Positions 1 to 6,989 of a DNA stretch of 64,000 nt are shown here, one piece after another. The first letter of the stretch is position 1; every line of letters begins with the position of its first letter. Origin of the DNA: an uncultured Prevotellaceae bacterium (GTDB lineage: Bacteria > Bacteroidota > Bacteroidia > Bacteroidales > Bacteroidaceae); NCBI GenBank assembly GCA_947169245.1, contig CAMVPA010000004.1, positions 1 through 64,000 of the forward strand, given 5' to 3'. A program made the translations under genes and the position numbers. The notes beneath the pieces were generated by a model. That model was not told the origin of the DNA. It searched no databases and saw only the letters and a list, made by a program, of their open reading frames with translations.

Positions 1-1560
1 TTCAGGCATTCTCAAACGAACATTAATCAATTCCGATTTTTATCGGACAGCAATAATTATAAATTGAAAAAAGTGACCATCGAGCTCGAAGATGAACAAC
101 AATGGCATTTTATTTTAATAAACAAAGATGACAGAGTTGGAGTGGCCAATAAGAATGGAAACATTATTATATCTCCACGCTTCAACAAATTGCTTTACGT
201 TCCAGAGCTTACCGCTGGATATAGTACTTTCAAGGCATCTAAAGACGCTGTCACGGATTTGACGGTTTATCATCCTGCAAGAATAGCACACTTTGAGGGA
301 CGTTCTTTTTACTTTAAGAACCAATATGATTCTGAAAGGAACAGATGCGAAGTGGGATTGGAAAAATACTGCATCATGGATATGTCAGGAAAAGTGTTAT
401 GTGATGAAATGGACTACATAATGACCAGCTTTCCTGGTTATTACGGAATTGGTGTTTACTCTTTACCAGATTGGCAACAAGAAGCACATTTGTCGAATCC
501 ATTAAAAAACCGTCTTGTGGGACTGATGACATCAACAGGAGAAATTCTTTTAGAACCCATTTATGATGAGATATCTCTAACAAGAGACCTTTGTCATTTT
601 GTGCGCACGATTGATGGCGTTAAAAAAGAAGGTGCATTCCTGTTGAATACACCAAATGAAATACTTCCTGCCATCTTTCATAAATGCAATTACAAAGACG
701 GGAAATGGATGGTTATGAACAATCAAAACGATTCTTGGGCAGAATTCCATCCGTCACAATCAGCATTATCAAAGACAGTAGAATACAGAGACGATGGTGA
801 ACGTTATTATGAGCAAGGAAAATATGATGATGTAATAAAATTCTATGCAGAAAAAGGAATAGATGCTGCTTGGGCAAAATTCTTCACTGGAAAAGCTTTT
901 CAGCAAAAAGCTGAAAGTGAAATGGATGTCGCAAGAAACTTTTGGGGAGATGCAACATTTCATAGTAAAACAGAAATACCATTTATCGACTGGGATATGA
1001 TTAAGTCACAATATGAAGTAGCAAAATTACTATTTGAGCAGTATTTAAATGAAGACAGCACTTATTATGAGCAAGCTAAGAAAGGTATTTCCTATTGCGA
1101 TGATGAGATTTTCTCCATTAGCCATGAAATTCCTCAGAAACAATTCCAAAAGACCATCCAACGAGTTCAGCAGGAAGCTGCAGAACGCAAACAAAGAAAT
1201 CTCGAGAGACAACAAAGGCAGGCAGCCATAGCAAACAGTATTATTACTGGTTTTATTGGTAGTATCATGGGGCGTTATGGAGGTAACCAGACTTCCTCAA
1301 AAGCGTCTTCGTCATCTTCAAGTACAACACAAACTGTCAGTAGTTCATCAAGCGATATAAGTTCGTCCTCAACAATTTCGTCAACCCCTCAAAAGAAGAA
1401 ATGTAGAGTTTGCAATGGTACGGGACGAGAACCGCATGAAACCTATTTGGGAAGTTCATCTGATGGTAAGAAGAAATGGTGTGGTGATTGCGGTAAAGAA
1501 GTTTACGTAGGCCATTCTCATAAGACTTGTAGCTTATGCCATGGATCTGGATTATATTAA
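1..1560 (+). CDS. WG-repeat protein with C-terminal DnaJ-like zinc finger (5' partial)
   Basis: The ORF track starts at a TTG at 64, but the same frame has no stop back to base 1, so the gene almost certainly begins outside the window. The N-terminal part carries WG-type beta repeats (DRVGVANKNGNIIISPRF, then RLVGLMTSTGEILLEPIYDE). A TPR-like stretch follows (YYEQGKYDDVIKFYAEKG). A Gln/Arg-rich coiled coil, a Gly patch and a Ser/Thr-rich linker lead to a C-terminal cysteine cluster, CRVCNGTGRE...WCGDCGKE...CSLCHGSG, resembling the DnaJ CxxCxGxG zinc finger. Known of the parts: WG repeats are usually protein-binding and the finger binds zinc. The function of the whole is unknown. The stop is followed directly by an in-frame remnant of another domain. 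Confidence 0.75.
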   Translation, partial: FRHSQTNINQFRFLSDSNNYKLKKVTIELEDEQQWHFILINKDDRVGVANKNGNIIISPRFNKLLYVPELTAGYSTFKASKDAVTDLTVYHPARIAHFEGRSFYFKNQYDSERNRCEVGLEKYCIMDMSGKVLCDEMDYIMTSFPGYYGIGVYSLPDWQQEAHLSNPLKNRLVGLMTSTGEILLEPIYDEISLTRDLCHFVRTIDGVKKEGAFLLNTPNEILPAIFHKCNYKDGKWMVMNNQNDSWAEFHPSQSALSKTVEYRDDGERYYEQGKYDDVIKFYAEKGIDAAWAKFFTGKAFQQKAESEMDVARNFWGDATFHSKTEIPFIDWDMIKSQYEVAKLLFEQYLNEDSTYYEQAKKGISYCDDEIFSISHEIPQKQFQKTIQRVQQEAAERKQRNLERQQRQAAIANSIITGFIGSIMGRYGGNQTSSKASSSSSSTTQTVSSSSSDISSSSTISSTPQKKKCRVCNGTGREPHETYLGSSSDGKKKWCGDCGKEVYVGHSHKTCSLCHGSGLY

Positions 1561-1752
1561 GTAAGTGACTCAATACTTTCAGAAGGTGTCATTTATTGGA
1601 CGTCTACAGAGTATAATGCAGAAGAGGCTGTAACCATACGATTCAACAGCAATTTTGGAGCAGATGTTTGGCATTACGAAAAAGACACCATCAGCATAAA
1701 GATGGCCAGTGGCAGAAAAAAGATGAGCGCCAGGGCCTTCTATGCGTTTTAG
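1561..1752 (+). pseudogene. C-terminal remnant of a DUF1566/FISUMP-like domain
   Basis: Directly after the stop of the WG-repeat gene, and in the same frame, about 63 codons read GVIYWTSTEYNAEEAVTIRFNSNFG... to a TAG at 1750. The YWTSTEYN...A...IRFN pattern and the ending RKKMSARAFYAF look like the end of the DUF1566/FISUMP domains common in Bacteroidetes surface proteins. There is no start codon in a sensible position. I infer a decayed fragment left by a deletion or recombination. It could also be a readthrough extension of the upstream gene, but the stop is a plain TAA. Confidence 0.5.
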
Positions 1753-1796
1753 CAATTGAAGATGTGCACCATCATAGAAGTTCCCACTATCCAAAC

Positions 1797-1834
1797 AAAC
1801 GCCCCGGCTCACAGTTTCCGAGTCGGGGCGTTTT
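1797..1834. terminator. Bidirectional hairpin terminator
   Basis: AAACGCCCCGGCTC and GAGTCGGGGCGTTTT form a stem of about 14 bp with one mismatch and a short loop. T-rich and A-rich ends on the two sides suit termination of both the plus-strand remnant and the converging minus-strand transcript. Confidence 0.75.
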
Positions 1835-1949
1835 GAGCAGTCATGAGTTCTCTGTGGTCGAAGGTGAGGTTGTCGGTGTAGCCGAATTGGCGAGAGAGAT
1901 CGAGGATATATTCATGTTTCAGTATATCTCTAAACTCTATCTCGTTCAT
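1809..1949 (-). CDS. Small ORF, 46 aa, unknown
   Basis: An ORF too short for the track, starting 24 bases after the stop of the AlbA_2 gene on the same strand. It reads MNEIEFRDILKHEYILDLSRQFGY... and ends inside the terminator stem, so its last residues come from the hairpin. It may be a short partner gene or a degraded remnant. No family is recognised and the coding evidence is only composition and position. Confidence 0.3.
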   Translation of the reverse strand: MNEIEFRDILKHEYILDLSRQFGYTDNLTFDHRELMTAQNAPTRKL

Positions 1950-1972
1950 CGTTATTTGATAGAATTGTTATG

Positions 1973-3517
1973 TCAATTCTTATCTGATTGTAATTCGTTC
2001 AACAGTTTCAGCACTTCTAATCCCAACTCTGTCAGAAGGTATTTCTGCAGGGGGTGACGGGGATTGTCTGGGTGGGTATTTTTTATAAGATTTGCAGCCA
2101 ATACCGGATTAATAACTTTTCTCACAAAAGATCTTCTTGAGGTTGCAGAAAGTGTAATCATTATTTCAGAAAGAGAAGTTTCTTTCTCGCAAACACGCAA
2201 AACTGCGCATAGTTGCTTGGGCAATATTTGCGCAAGATCTGGAAAATTCTTGGCAAACTTATTTATAACCTCTTGATTATCAATAGGCATGAAATCCTCT
2301 TTAACTTGGGCAAGCTTGGGCAAGTTCATCTCGTTAGGTTCTCTGACCACAACGCTGAAGGCCGTCAGATAGTTGACATTAAACTCCGCTACAGGGCTAT
2401 TGTTTTCCTTCATTAGTTCCTGCACATCACCCACTCCATGATTAAACATATTCACATAATTCAGCGTCTTCATCATCCCTGCCACTACGCTGTTGCGATA
2501 GTCGTTCACGTGCGGAAAATTCTCGGGTCGCGCCTGTCCGTAGAGGCCGCCAGGATTCATAATTTCGATGTAGTTATCATACTGATACAGACGCGTTGGC
2601 ATGTTCGCCTGATAATCGCGGTGCATCACGGCGTTCATCATCAGCTCGCGCAGGGCCTTATAAGGATAGTTCACCACATCCTTCTCGCGCAGGATGCTGA
2701 TAGGAACAGGGCGTTTGGTAATAATGCCGTCACGGATGAAGTTCTCCAGTTCCGGCAGAATCTTATACAGGCACCCCTCAAATCTCCGTTCGTTCAGAAT
2801 TGCTCCGCCGTTGGTACTACCCTTGAAATGCACATACTGGATGTAAGCTCCCGGCATGAAGTACTTTGAATTCCGTCCAAACATAATCAATGCTGCGAAT
2901 GTCGGACAATCCCACTGCATATTGAACAGGTGCAGCGAAGCCAGCTGCTCCTTCAGCGGTCGCTTGTCGTTAGCCAGCGTTTCCTCATCGATGGCCTTTG
3001 GCATATATTCCCTAACAATGGTATCCACGTCAATATCGTCCAACTTTGCTTCCCGGCAGGGGCGAGTGTCGAACGTAGGCAGGCTTGCAGCACAACGCTC
3101 TACCAGTATTCGCTCCTCTTCTGCACTGGCTATGTCGCGACGAGACCCTATGCGGATAAACGTACGACCACGATAGCGAACTGGCGTATCGAACGATGGA
3201 GTCACCTCTACCACCAGCACGTCACCTTCCTCTGTCACTACTTTCTCTGTGCTCATCACCGGCAGCGGCAGGATGTTTCCGTCGGAGCGGATACCGCTGA
3301 TCTTCTTCATCAGCGCATCATCCACCTTCAACCCATCTATCTGTCCGTTGTTCTTCACGCCTATCAGCAGATAACCTTTCTTCCGCGAGCCAGGCATGTC
3401 ATTGGCAAAGGCGCATATCGCCTCTTGGAACTTATCCATGTCACCCGTCGAGGTCGTCAGCTCGATGCGGTAGTTCTCATTGGTTGCTATGATCTCACGT
3501 AATTCTTCTTGCGTCAT
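1973..3517 (-). CDS. AlbA_2-domain DNA-binding protein / RecG-like transcriptional regulator
   Basis: The N-terminal half is an AlbA_2 (formerly AAA_4, Schlafen-like) domain: YRIELTTSTGD near residue 20, then a GYLLIGVKNNGQIDGL motif. The middle (about residues 250-380) resembles the HATPase_c_4 region of COG2865, with MMNAVMHRDY. The C-terminus looks like a winged helix (SLSEIMITLSATSRRSFVRKVI). COG2865 proteins are usually annotated as regulators or ATP-dependent helicase-like, with roles poorly known. The track's TTG start at 3544 overlaps the -7 box of the promoter, so I start at the ATG at 3517 (MTQEELREIIATNENY), giving 514 aa, a normal length. It appears monocistronic. Confidence 0.8.
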   Translation of the reverse strand: MTQEELREIIATNENYRIELTTSTGDMDKFQEAICAFANDMPGSRKKGYLLIGVKNNGQIDGLKVDDALMKKISGIRSDGNILPLPVMSTEKVVTEEGDVLVVEVTPSFDTPVRYRGRTFIRIGSRRDIASAEEERILVERCAASLPTFDTRPCREAKLDDIDVDTIVREYMPKAIDEETLANDKRPLKEQLASLHLFNMQWDCPTFAALIMFGRNSKYFMPGAYIQYVHFKGSTNGGAILNERRFEGCLYKILPELENFIRDGIITKRPVPISILREKDVVNYPYKALRELMMNAVMHRDYQANMPTRLYQYDNYIEIMNPGGLYGQARPENFPHVNDYRNSVVAGMMKTLNYVNMFNHGVGDVQELMKENNSPVAEFNVNYLTAFSVVVREPNEMNLPKLAQVKEDFMPIDNQEVINKFAKNFPDLAQILPKQLCAVLRVCEKETSLSEIMITLSATSRRSFVRKVINPVLAANLIKNTHPDNPRHPLQKYLLTELGLEVLKLLNELQSDKN

Positions 3518-3541
3518 ATCCGTAGTCTTAAATTCTTGGGA

Positions 3542-3573
3542 CAAAAGTAATGAAAATATTTGTAAGTACCAAA
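3542..3573 (-). promoter_or_regulatory. Bacteroidetes-type promoter for the AlbA_2 gene
   Basis: On the minus strand a TTTG (3570-3573) and a TACTTTTG (3542-3549) are separated by 20 bases, the canonical -33/-7 arrangement of Bacteroidetes sigma factor. The -7 box covers the TTG proposed by the ORF track, which rules that start out. Confidence 0.7.
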
Positions 3574-3620
3574 TTTCGGAGCAGCGAATTCAAAGCGTAG
3601 ATTCTCACAAAAACAAAATA

Positions 3621-5126
3621 TCACATTAACGGTTTTGAAAGTTCCACCTGTGTCTTCGGCCAGTTGACGAGATAGAGTTGCTGGGTGGCGCGGGTGAAGG
3701 CGGTGTAGAGCCAGTGGTAGTATTCGGGGGTGAGCATGTCGTCGGTCATGTAGCCCTGGTCAACGTAGACATGTGCCCACTGGCCGCCTTGCGCCTTGTG
3801 GCAGGTGACTGCGTAGGCAAACTTCACCTGCAGGGCGTTGTAGTAGCGGTCTTCCTTGAGTTTTTTCAGTCGGTCGGCCTTGCGGGGAATGTCGGCGTAG
3901 TCAGCCATCACGCGTTCGAAGAGCTGCTGTTGCTGCTCGCCAGTGAGTGCGGGTGCCTCGCTGGTAAGGGTGTCGAGGAGTACGGTGGCGGTAAGCTCGA
4001 AGTCGTCGTAGTCGGGGAACGTCATGGTGACATCGGCAAAGCGGAAGCCATGCTGTTCATGAACGTTACGGACGCGCTGGACGACAGCGATGTCGCCGTT
4101 GGCGATGAAGGAGTTCTCTATCCAATGATAGTTGTTCTTCACAATCATGAGACGGTCGCCGCGACAGAGTTCATCCTCGCGGTCGAGGATGGTGCGGCGG
4201 ATGCCCTCATTGTAGATGTTCGCCCGCTTGTTGCTACGGGTAACGACGATGGTGTCGTCGAGGCCCGCACGACTGTAGCTGGTAGCGAGCTGCTCAATGA
4301 GCTCGTCGCCAGGGACGACGCGGATGTCGGAGAAGCCATTGACTCTTATCGAGGGTACGGGGGGGCGGGGGTACGGGGGGGCGAGGGCACCTTGCACGCC
4401 ACTCAATTCAGCCTCCGAACTATTCTCGCACCCACGTGCCCCCGTCCCCCCGTACCTTCGAATACGCGTGGCGTTAAACAGGATTCCCGACTCGGCGGCC
4501 TGACGGAGCACCTCATTGAGGGTAGCCTCGTAGACGTGGAGGTCATAGCCACGGAGACAGGCGGCACTGAGGGCAGGGCTCTCCGTCTCACCCACGGGCG
4601 GCAGCTGGGCATGGTCGCCGATGAGAAGCAGGCGACAGCGTTGACCGCCGTAGACGAACTGCAGAAGATCATCGAGCAGACCGCTTCCACCGAAGGACTC
4701 GCTGCCGCTGAGACTAACCATCGAGGCCTCATCGACAATGAAGAGAGTGTCTTGGGCTACGTTGTAGTTTAGCGAAAAACCGCCCTCCAAGGACTTCTGG
4801 CGGTAGATGCGCCGGTGGATGGTGTAGGCGGGCTGTCCGGCATACAGCGAAAAGACCTTGGCGGCACGTCCCGTCGGGGCCATCAGCACCATTTTCTGGT
4901 GCAGAGCCATCATGGCACGCACAATGGCAGCAGCAAGTGTCGTTTTACCAGTACCAGCGGCACCACGCAGGATCATGACCGATGGCTGATGAGTCAAGGG
5001 TGATGATTGAGGGGAAGTAGAAGAGGCGAAAAAGTCGGCAAACACACCGATTGCCTGCTCCTGTTCCACCGTCGGAGGAAAGCCAAAAGCCTGTCGGATA
5101 TGATATTTTAACTCATCAGTTACCAT
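3621..5126 (-). CDS. RecD-like ATP-dependent DNA helicase (AAA_30/UvrD_C_2)
   Basis: A superfamily 1B helicase of the RecD type. Walker A is GAAGTGKTT near residue 60, Walker B is LFIVDEASMV near 130, and motif III-like GDHAQLPPVG follows. The C-terminal UvrD_C_2 motifs are VTCHKAQGGQWAHVYVD and YTAFTRATQQLYLV. In Bacteroidetes this stand-alone protein is annotated as an exonuclease V alpha-like ATPase and probably acts in DNA repair. Two stretches look inserted: SPQSSPLTHQPS just before Walker A, and about 38 residues (220-258, YGGTGARGCENSSEAELSGVQG...) encoded by palindromic repeat A1 between the two RecA folds. Both keep the frame. The ATG at 5126 is the natural start. Confidence 0.88.
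   Translation of the reverse strand: MVTDELKYHIRQAFGFPPTVEQEQAIGVFADFFASSTSPQSSPLTHQPSVMILRGAAGTGKTTLAAAIVRAMMALHQKMVLMAPTGRAAKVFSLYAGQPAYTIHRRIYRQKSLEGGFSLNYNVAQDTLFIVDEASMVSLSGSESFGGSGLLDDLLQFVYGGQRCRLLLIGDHAQLPPVGETESPALSAACLRGYDLHVYEATLNEVLRQAAESGILFNATRIRRYGGTGARGCENSSEAELSGVQGALAPPYPRPPVPSIRVNGFSDIRVVPGDELIEQLATSYSRAGLDDTIVVTRSNKRANIYNEGIRRTILDREDELCRGDRLMIVKNNYHWIENSFIANGDIAVVQRVRNVHEQHGFRFADVTMTFPDYDDFELTATVLLDTLTSEAPALTGEQQQQLFERVMADYADIPRKADRLKKLKEDRYYNALQVKFAYAVTCHKAQGGQWAHVYVDQGYMTDDMLTPEYYHWLYTAFTRATQQLYLVNWPKTQVELSKPLM
4351..4465 (-). repeat. Intragenic palindromic repeat, family A (copy A1)
   Basis: Self-complementary arms (GAGGGTACGGGGGGGCGGGG and CCCCGTCCCCCCGTACCTTC) flank a core, CACCTTGCACGCCACTCAATTCAGCCTCCGAACTATTCTCG. 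The core is nearly identical to those in dnaG (A3) and the esterase (A4). It lies in frame in the RecD-like gene and encodes ENSSEAELSGVQGALAPP. Confidence 0.85.
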
Positions 5127-5281
5127 TGATTACAAATAATATTTGTACCTTTGCAGCCGCAAAGATACGAAAAGTTGAGTGCAAAACAAAGAAACTCGTT
5201 TCTTTTTTTGCCGAAACGGAGTATCTTCGCCATCTTTGATGGCAAAGTTACGAAAAGACGAAAGCAGAACAAAAAAACTGA

Positions 5282-5380
5282 ATGAGAGTCACAAACCGAC
5301 AGATAAATATCGTTCTGGTGCTGACAGCCGCCGCTCTGCTGGCCGTCTGCATTGCCAGCGTGCTGTCGGCGGTTGAGTGA
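5282..5380 (+). CDS. Small membrane protein, 32 aa
   Basis: An ORF below the track cut-off: MRVTNRQINIVLVLTAAALLAVCIASVLSAVE. It has a short basic N-terminus and one hydrophobic segment of about 20 residues, as in a single-pass membrane peptide. It ends 23 bases before the DUF3822 gene and probably shares its transcript; a TACCTTTG box near 5147 could drive both. No family is recognised. The orderly hydrophobic segment and location support it, but homologues would need to be checked. Confidence 0.45.
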   Translation: MRVTNRQINIVLVLTAAALLAVCIASVLSAVE

Positions 5381-5403
5381 AAAGCGACGGTGATTAGAGA
5401 TAT

Positions 5404-6222
5404 ATGGAAGAAGCAGGAACCAACAGAACAAGACAGCGACTGACCATCCGCATCAGCCGTAACAGTCTGTCGTTCGCGGCCATCGACACGAGTGCCGAGG
5501 CCGAGAACCCCATTTCCTTCGAGCCATGCGCGGTAAAGAACGGCATCTCAATGGCGGCCAACCTGCGCGAGGCTTTCAAGGGAGCCGAGCTGCCGGCCAT
5601 CGGCATGACCAAGGCTCGGGTGCTGGTCGATGCTCCGGTGCTGATGACCCCCGTGGAGCTGTTTGACGAGCACACCATGGCGATGACCTACCATCATGCC
5701 TATCCGCATACGGAACAGGAGGCTGTGCTCTACAACGTACTGCCCGACCTGAACGCCGTCGCCGTCTTCGCCATCAACCGCGACCTGAAGATGGTCATCG
5801 ACGACCACTTCGACGATGTACAGTTCATTGCAGCGCTGACACCCGTCTGGCGCCACCTGCACCAACGCTCGTTCACCGGCCAGCGGAACAAGCTGTTCGG
5901 CTACTTCCATGACCAGAAGGTGGACATCTTCGCCTTCCGACAGAACCGTTTCAAGTTCTGCAACCAGTTTGACACCAACCACGCCCACGACGCCCTCTAC
6001 TTCCTGCTCTACGTCTGGAAGCAGCTCATGCTCGACCCCAGACAGGACGAGATGCACCTGGTAGGCGACATACCCGACCGGGAGCAACTGACAGAAGAGC
6101 TGAAGAAATATATCCAGAAGGCTTACGTCATCAACCCGTCGGCCGACTTCAACCGTGCACCGGCAACACAGATCAACGGTATGCCCTACGACCTGATGAC
6201 GCTGTTCACGAAGGGACGGTGA
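5404..6222 (+). CDS. DUF3822 family protein
   Basis: A 272-aa soluble protein matching the Bacteroidetes DUF3822 family from recall of sequence and neighbourhood: it commonly precedes rsmD, as here. The N-terminal part has LTIRISRNSLSF, the middle EQEAVLYNVLPDLNAVAVFAINRDL, and the C-terminus DALYFLLYVWKQLMLDPRQDEMHLVGDIPDRE. The fold may resemble an actin/ASKHA-type ATPase-like scaffold, but this is uncertain and no catalytic motif is evident. It has no signal peptide or membrane segment. Its stop is followed by GGTGATGG repeats before rsmD, and the two genes are probably co-transcribed. Confidence 0.85.
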   Translation: MEEAGTNRTRQRLTIRISRNSLSFAAIDTSAEAENPISFEPCAVKNGISMAANLREAFKGAELPAIGMTKARVLVDAPVLMTPVELFDEHTMAMTYHHAYPHTEQEAVLYNVLPDLNAVAVFAINRDLKMVIDDHFDDVQFIAALTPVWRHLHQRSFTGQRNKLFGYFHDQKVDIFAFRQNRFKFCNQFDTNHAHDALYFLLYVWKQLMLDPRQDEMHLVGDIPDREQLTEELKKYIQKAYVINPSADFNRAPATQINGMPYDLMTLFTKGR

Positions 6223-6275
6223 GTGGTGAAAGGTGATGGGTGATGGGTGAGAGGTGATGGATAATGGGTGAAGGG
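6221..6275 (+). repeat. GGTGATGGGTGA tandem repeat (family E)
   Basis: The spacer between DUF3822 and rsmD consists of degenerate copies of GGTGATGGGTGA/GAGGTGATGG. The same motif fills the queE-cls spacer at 19855-19911, and related sequence lies inside ruvA and the histidine kinase gene. Confidence 0.7.
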
Positions 6276-6284
6276 AGAATAGAT

Positions 6285-6950
6285 ATGAGGATCATAACGG
6301 GAAAATATAAGGGACGGCACTTCGACGTGCCACGCACGTTCAAGGCGAGGCCCACGACGGACTTCGCCAAGGAGAACATCTTCAACGTGCTGACGGGCTA
6401 CCTCGACTTCGAGGGCGCCACAGCCCTCGACCTCTTCTCGGGAACCGGCAGCATTACGCTGGAGCTACTGTCGCGAGGCTGCAGCCGTGTCATCAGCGTT
6501 GAGCAAGACCGCGACCACCACCGTTTCATCTGCGACTGTCTGAAGAAGCTGAACACCTCCCCCGCCCCCTCCAAAGGAGGGGAGGCGTTGGCACAACCAA
6601 AAGCAGATTCCGTCAGGTCCTCCTCCCCCTCGGGGAGGTCGGGAGAGGTTGTTCTGCCTCTCCGTGCTGATGCTTTCCGCTTCATCAAGAGCTGCAAGCA
6701 GCAGTTTGACTTCATCTTTGCCGACCCGCCCTATGCCCTCAAGGAGCTGCCCACGATTCCGCAGCTCATCTTCGACCACCACCTGCTGACGGACGACGGT
6801 GTCTTTGTCTTCGAGCACGGCAAGGACCACGACTTCAGCGCCATGCCGCAGTTTGTGGAGCACCGCAGCTACGGCAGTGTGAATTTCTCGATTTTCAGGA
6901 GAGAAGGAGCAAGGAGTGAAGGAGTAAGTAAAGAAGGAGAGGAAGAGTAA
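6285..6950 (+). CDS. rsmD: 16S rRNA (guanine(966)-N(2))-methyltransferase
   Basis: RsmD methylates N2 of G966 in 16S rRNA using S-adenosylmethionine. The start MRIITGKYKGRHF is the usual N-terminus, so I use the ATG at 6285 rather than 6264, which lies in the GGTGATGG repeat. The SAM-binding motif ALDLFSGTGSI is near residue 45 and the catalytic FADPPYAL near 145. Between them about 34 residues (90-124, TSPAPSKGGEALAQ...SPSGRSGE) are encoded by a repeat of family B type, in a region where I expect a short loop. A second low-complexity tail (REGARSEGVSKEGEEE) comes from GGAGTAAGG-type repeats at the 3' end. Confidence 0.93.
   Translation: MRIITGKYKGRHFDVPRTFKARPTTDFAKENIFNVLTGYLDFEGATALDLFSGTGSITLELLSRGCSRVISVEQDRDHHRFICDCLKKLNTSPAPSKGGEALAQPKADSVRSSSPSGRSGEVVLPLRADAFRFIKSCKQQFDFIFADPPYALKELPTIPQLIFDHHLLTDDGVFVFEHGKDHDFSAMPQFVEHRSYGSVNFSIFRREGARSEGVSKEGEEE
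6554..6655 (+). repeat. Intragenic palindromic repeat, family B-like (copy B3, in rsmD)
   Basis: Two GC-rich hairpins, CCCCCTCCAAAGGAGGGG and CCTCCCCCTCGGGGAGG, flank a spacer of about 40 bases. The architecture and coding frame match the two copies in cls and queE: PSKGGE...PSGRSGE here, PSRVGGE...PSRSGGAGG there. The spacer sequence is different. Confidence 0.7.
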
Positions 6951-6989
6951 GGAGAAAGATAAAAGAGAATTATTAATCAAACCAATAAC

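Noticed and set aside
3518-3544. TTG start of the AlbA_2 gene
   Set aside because: The codon lies within the TACTTTTG promoter box.
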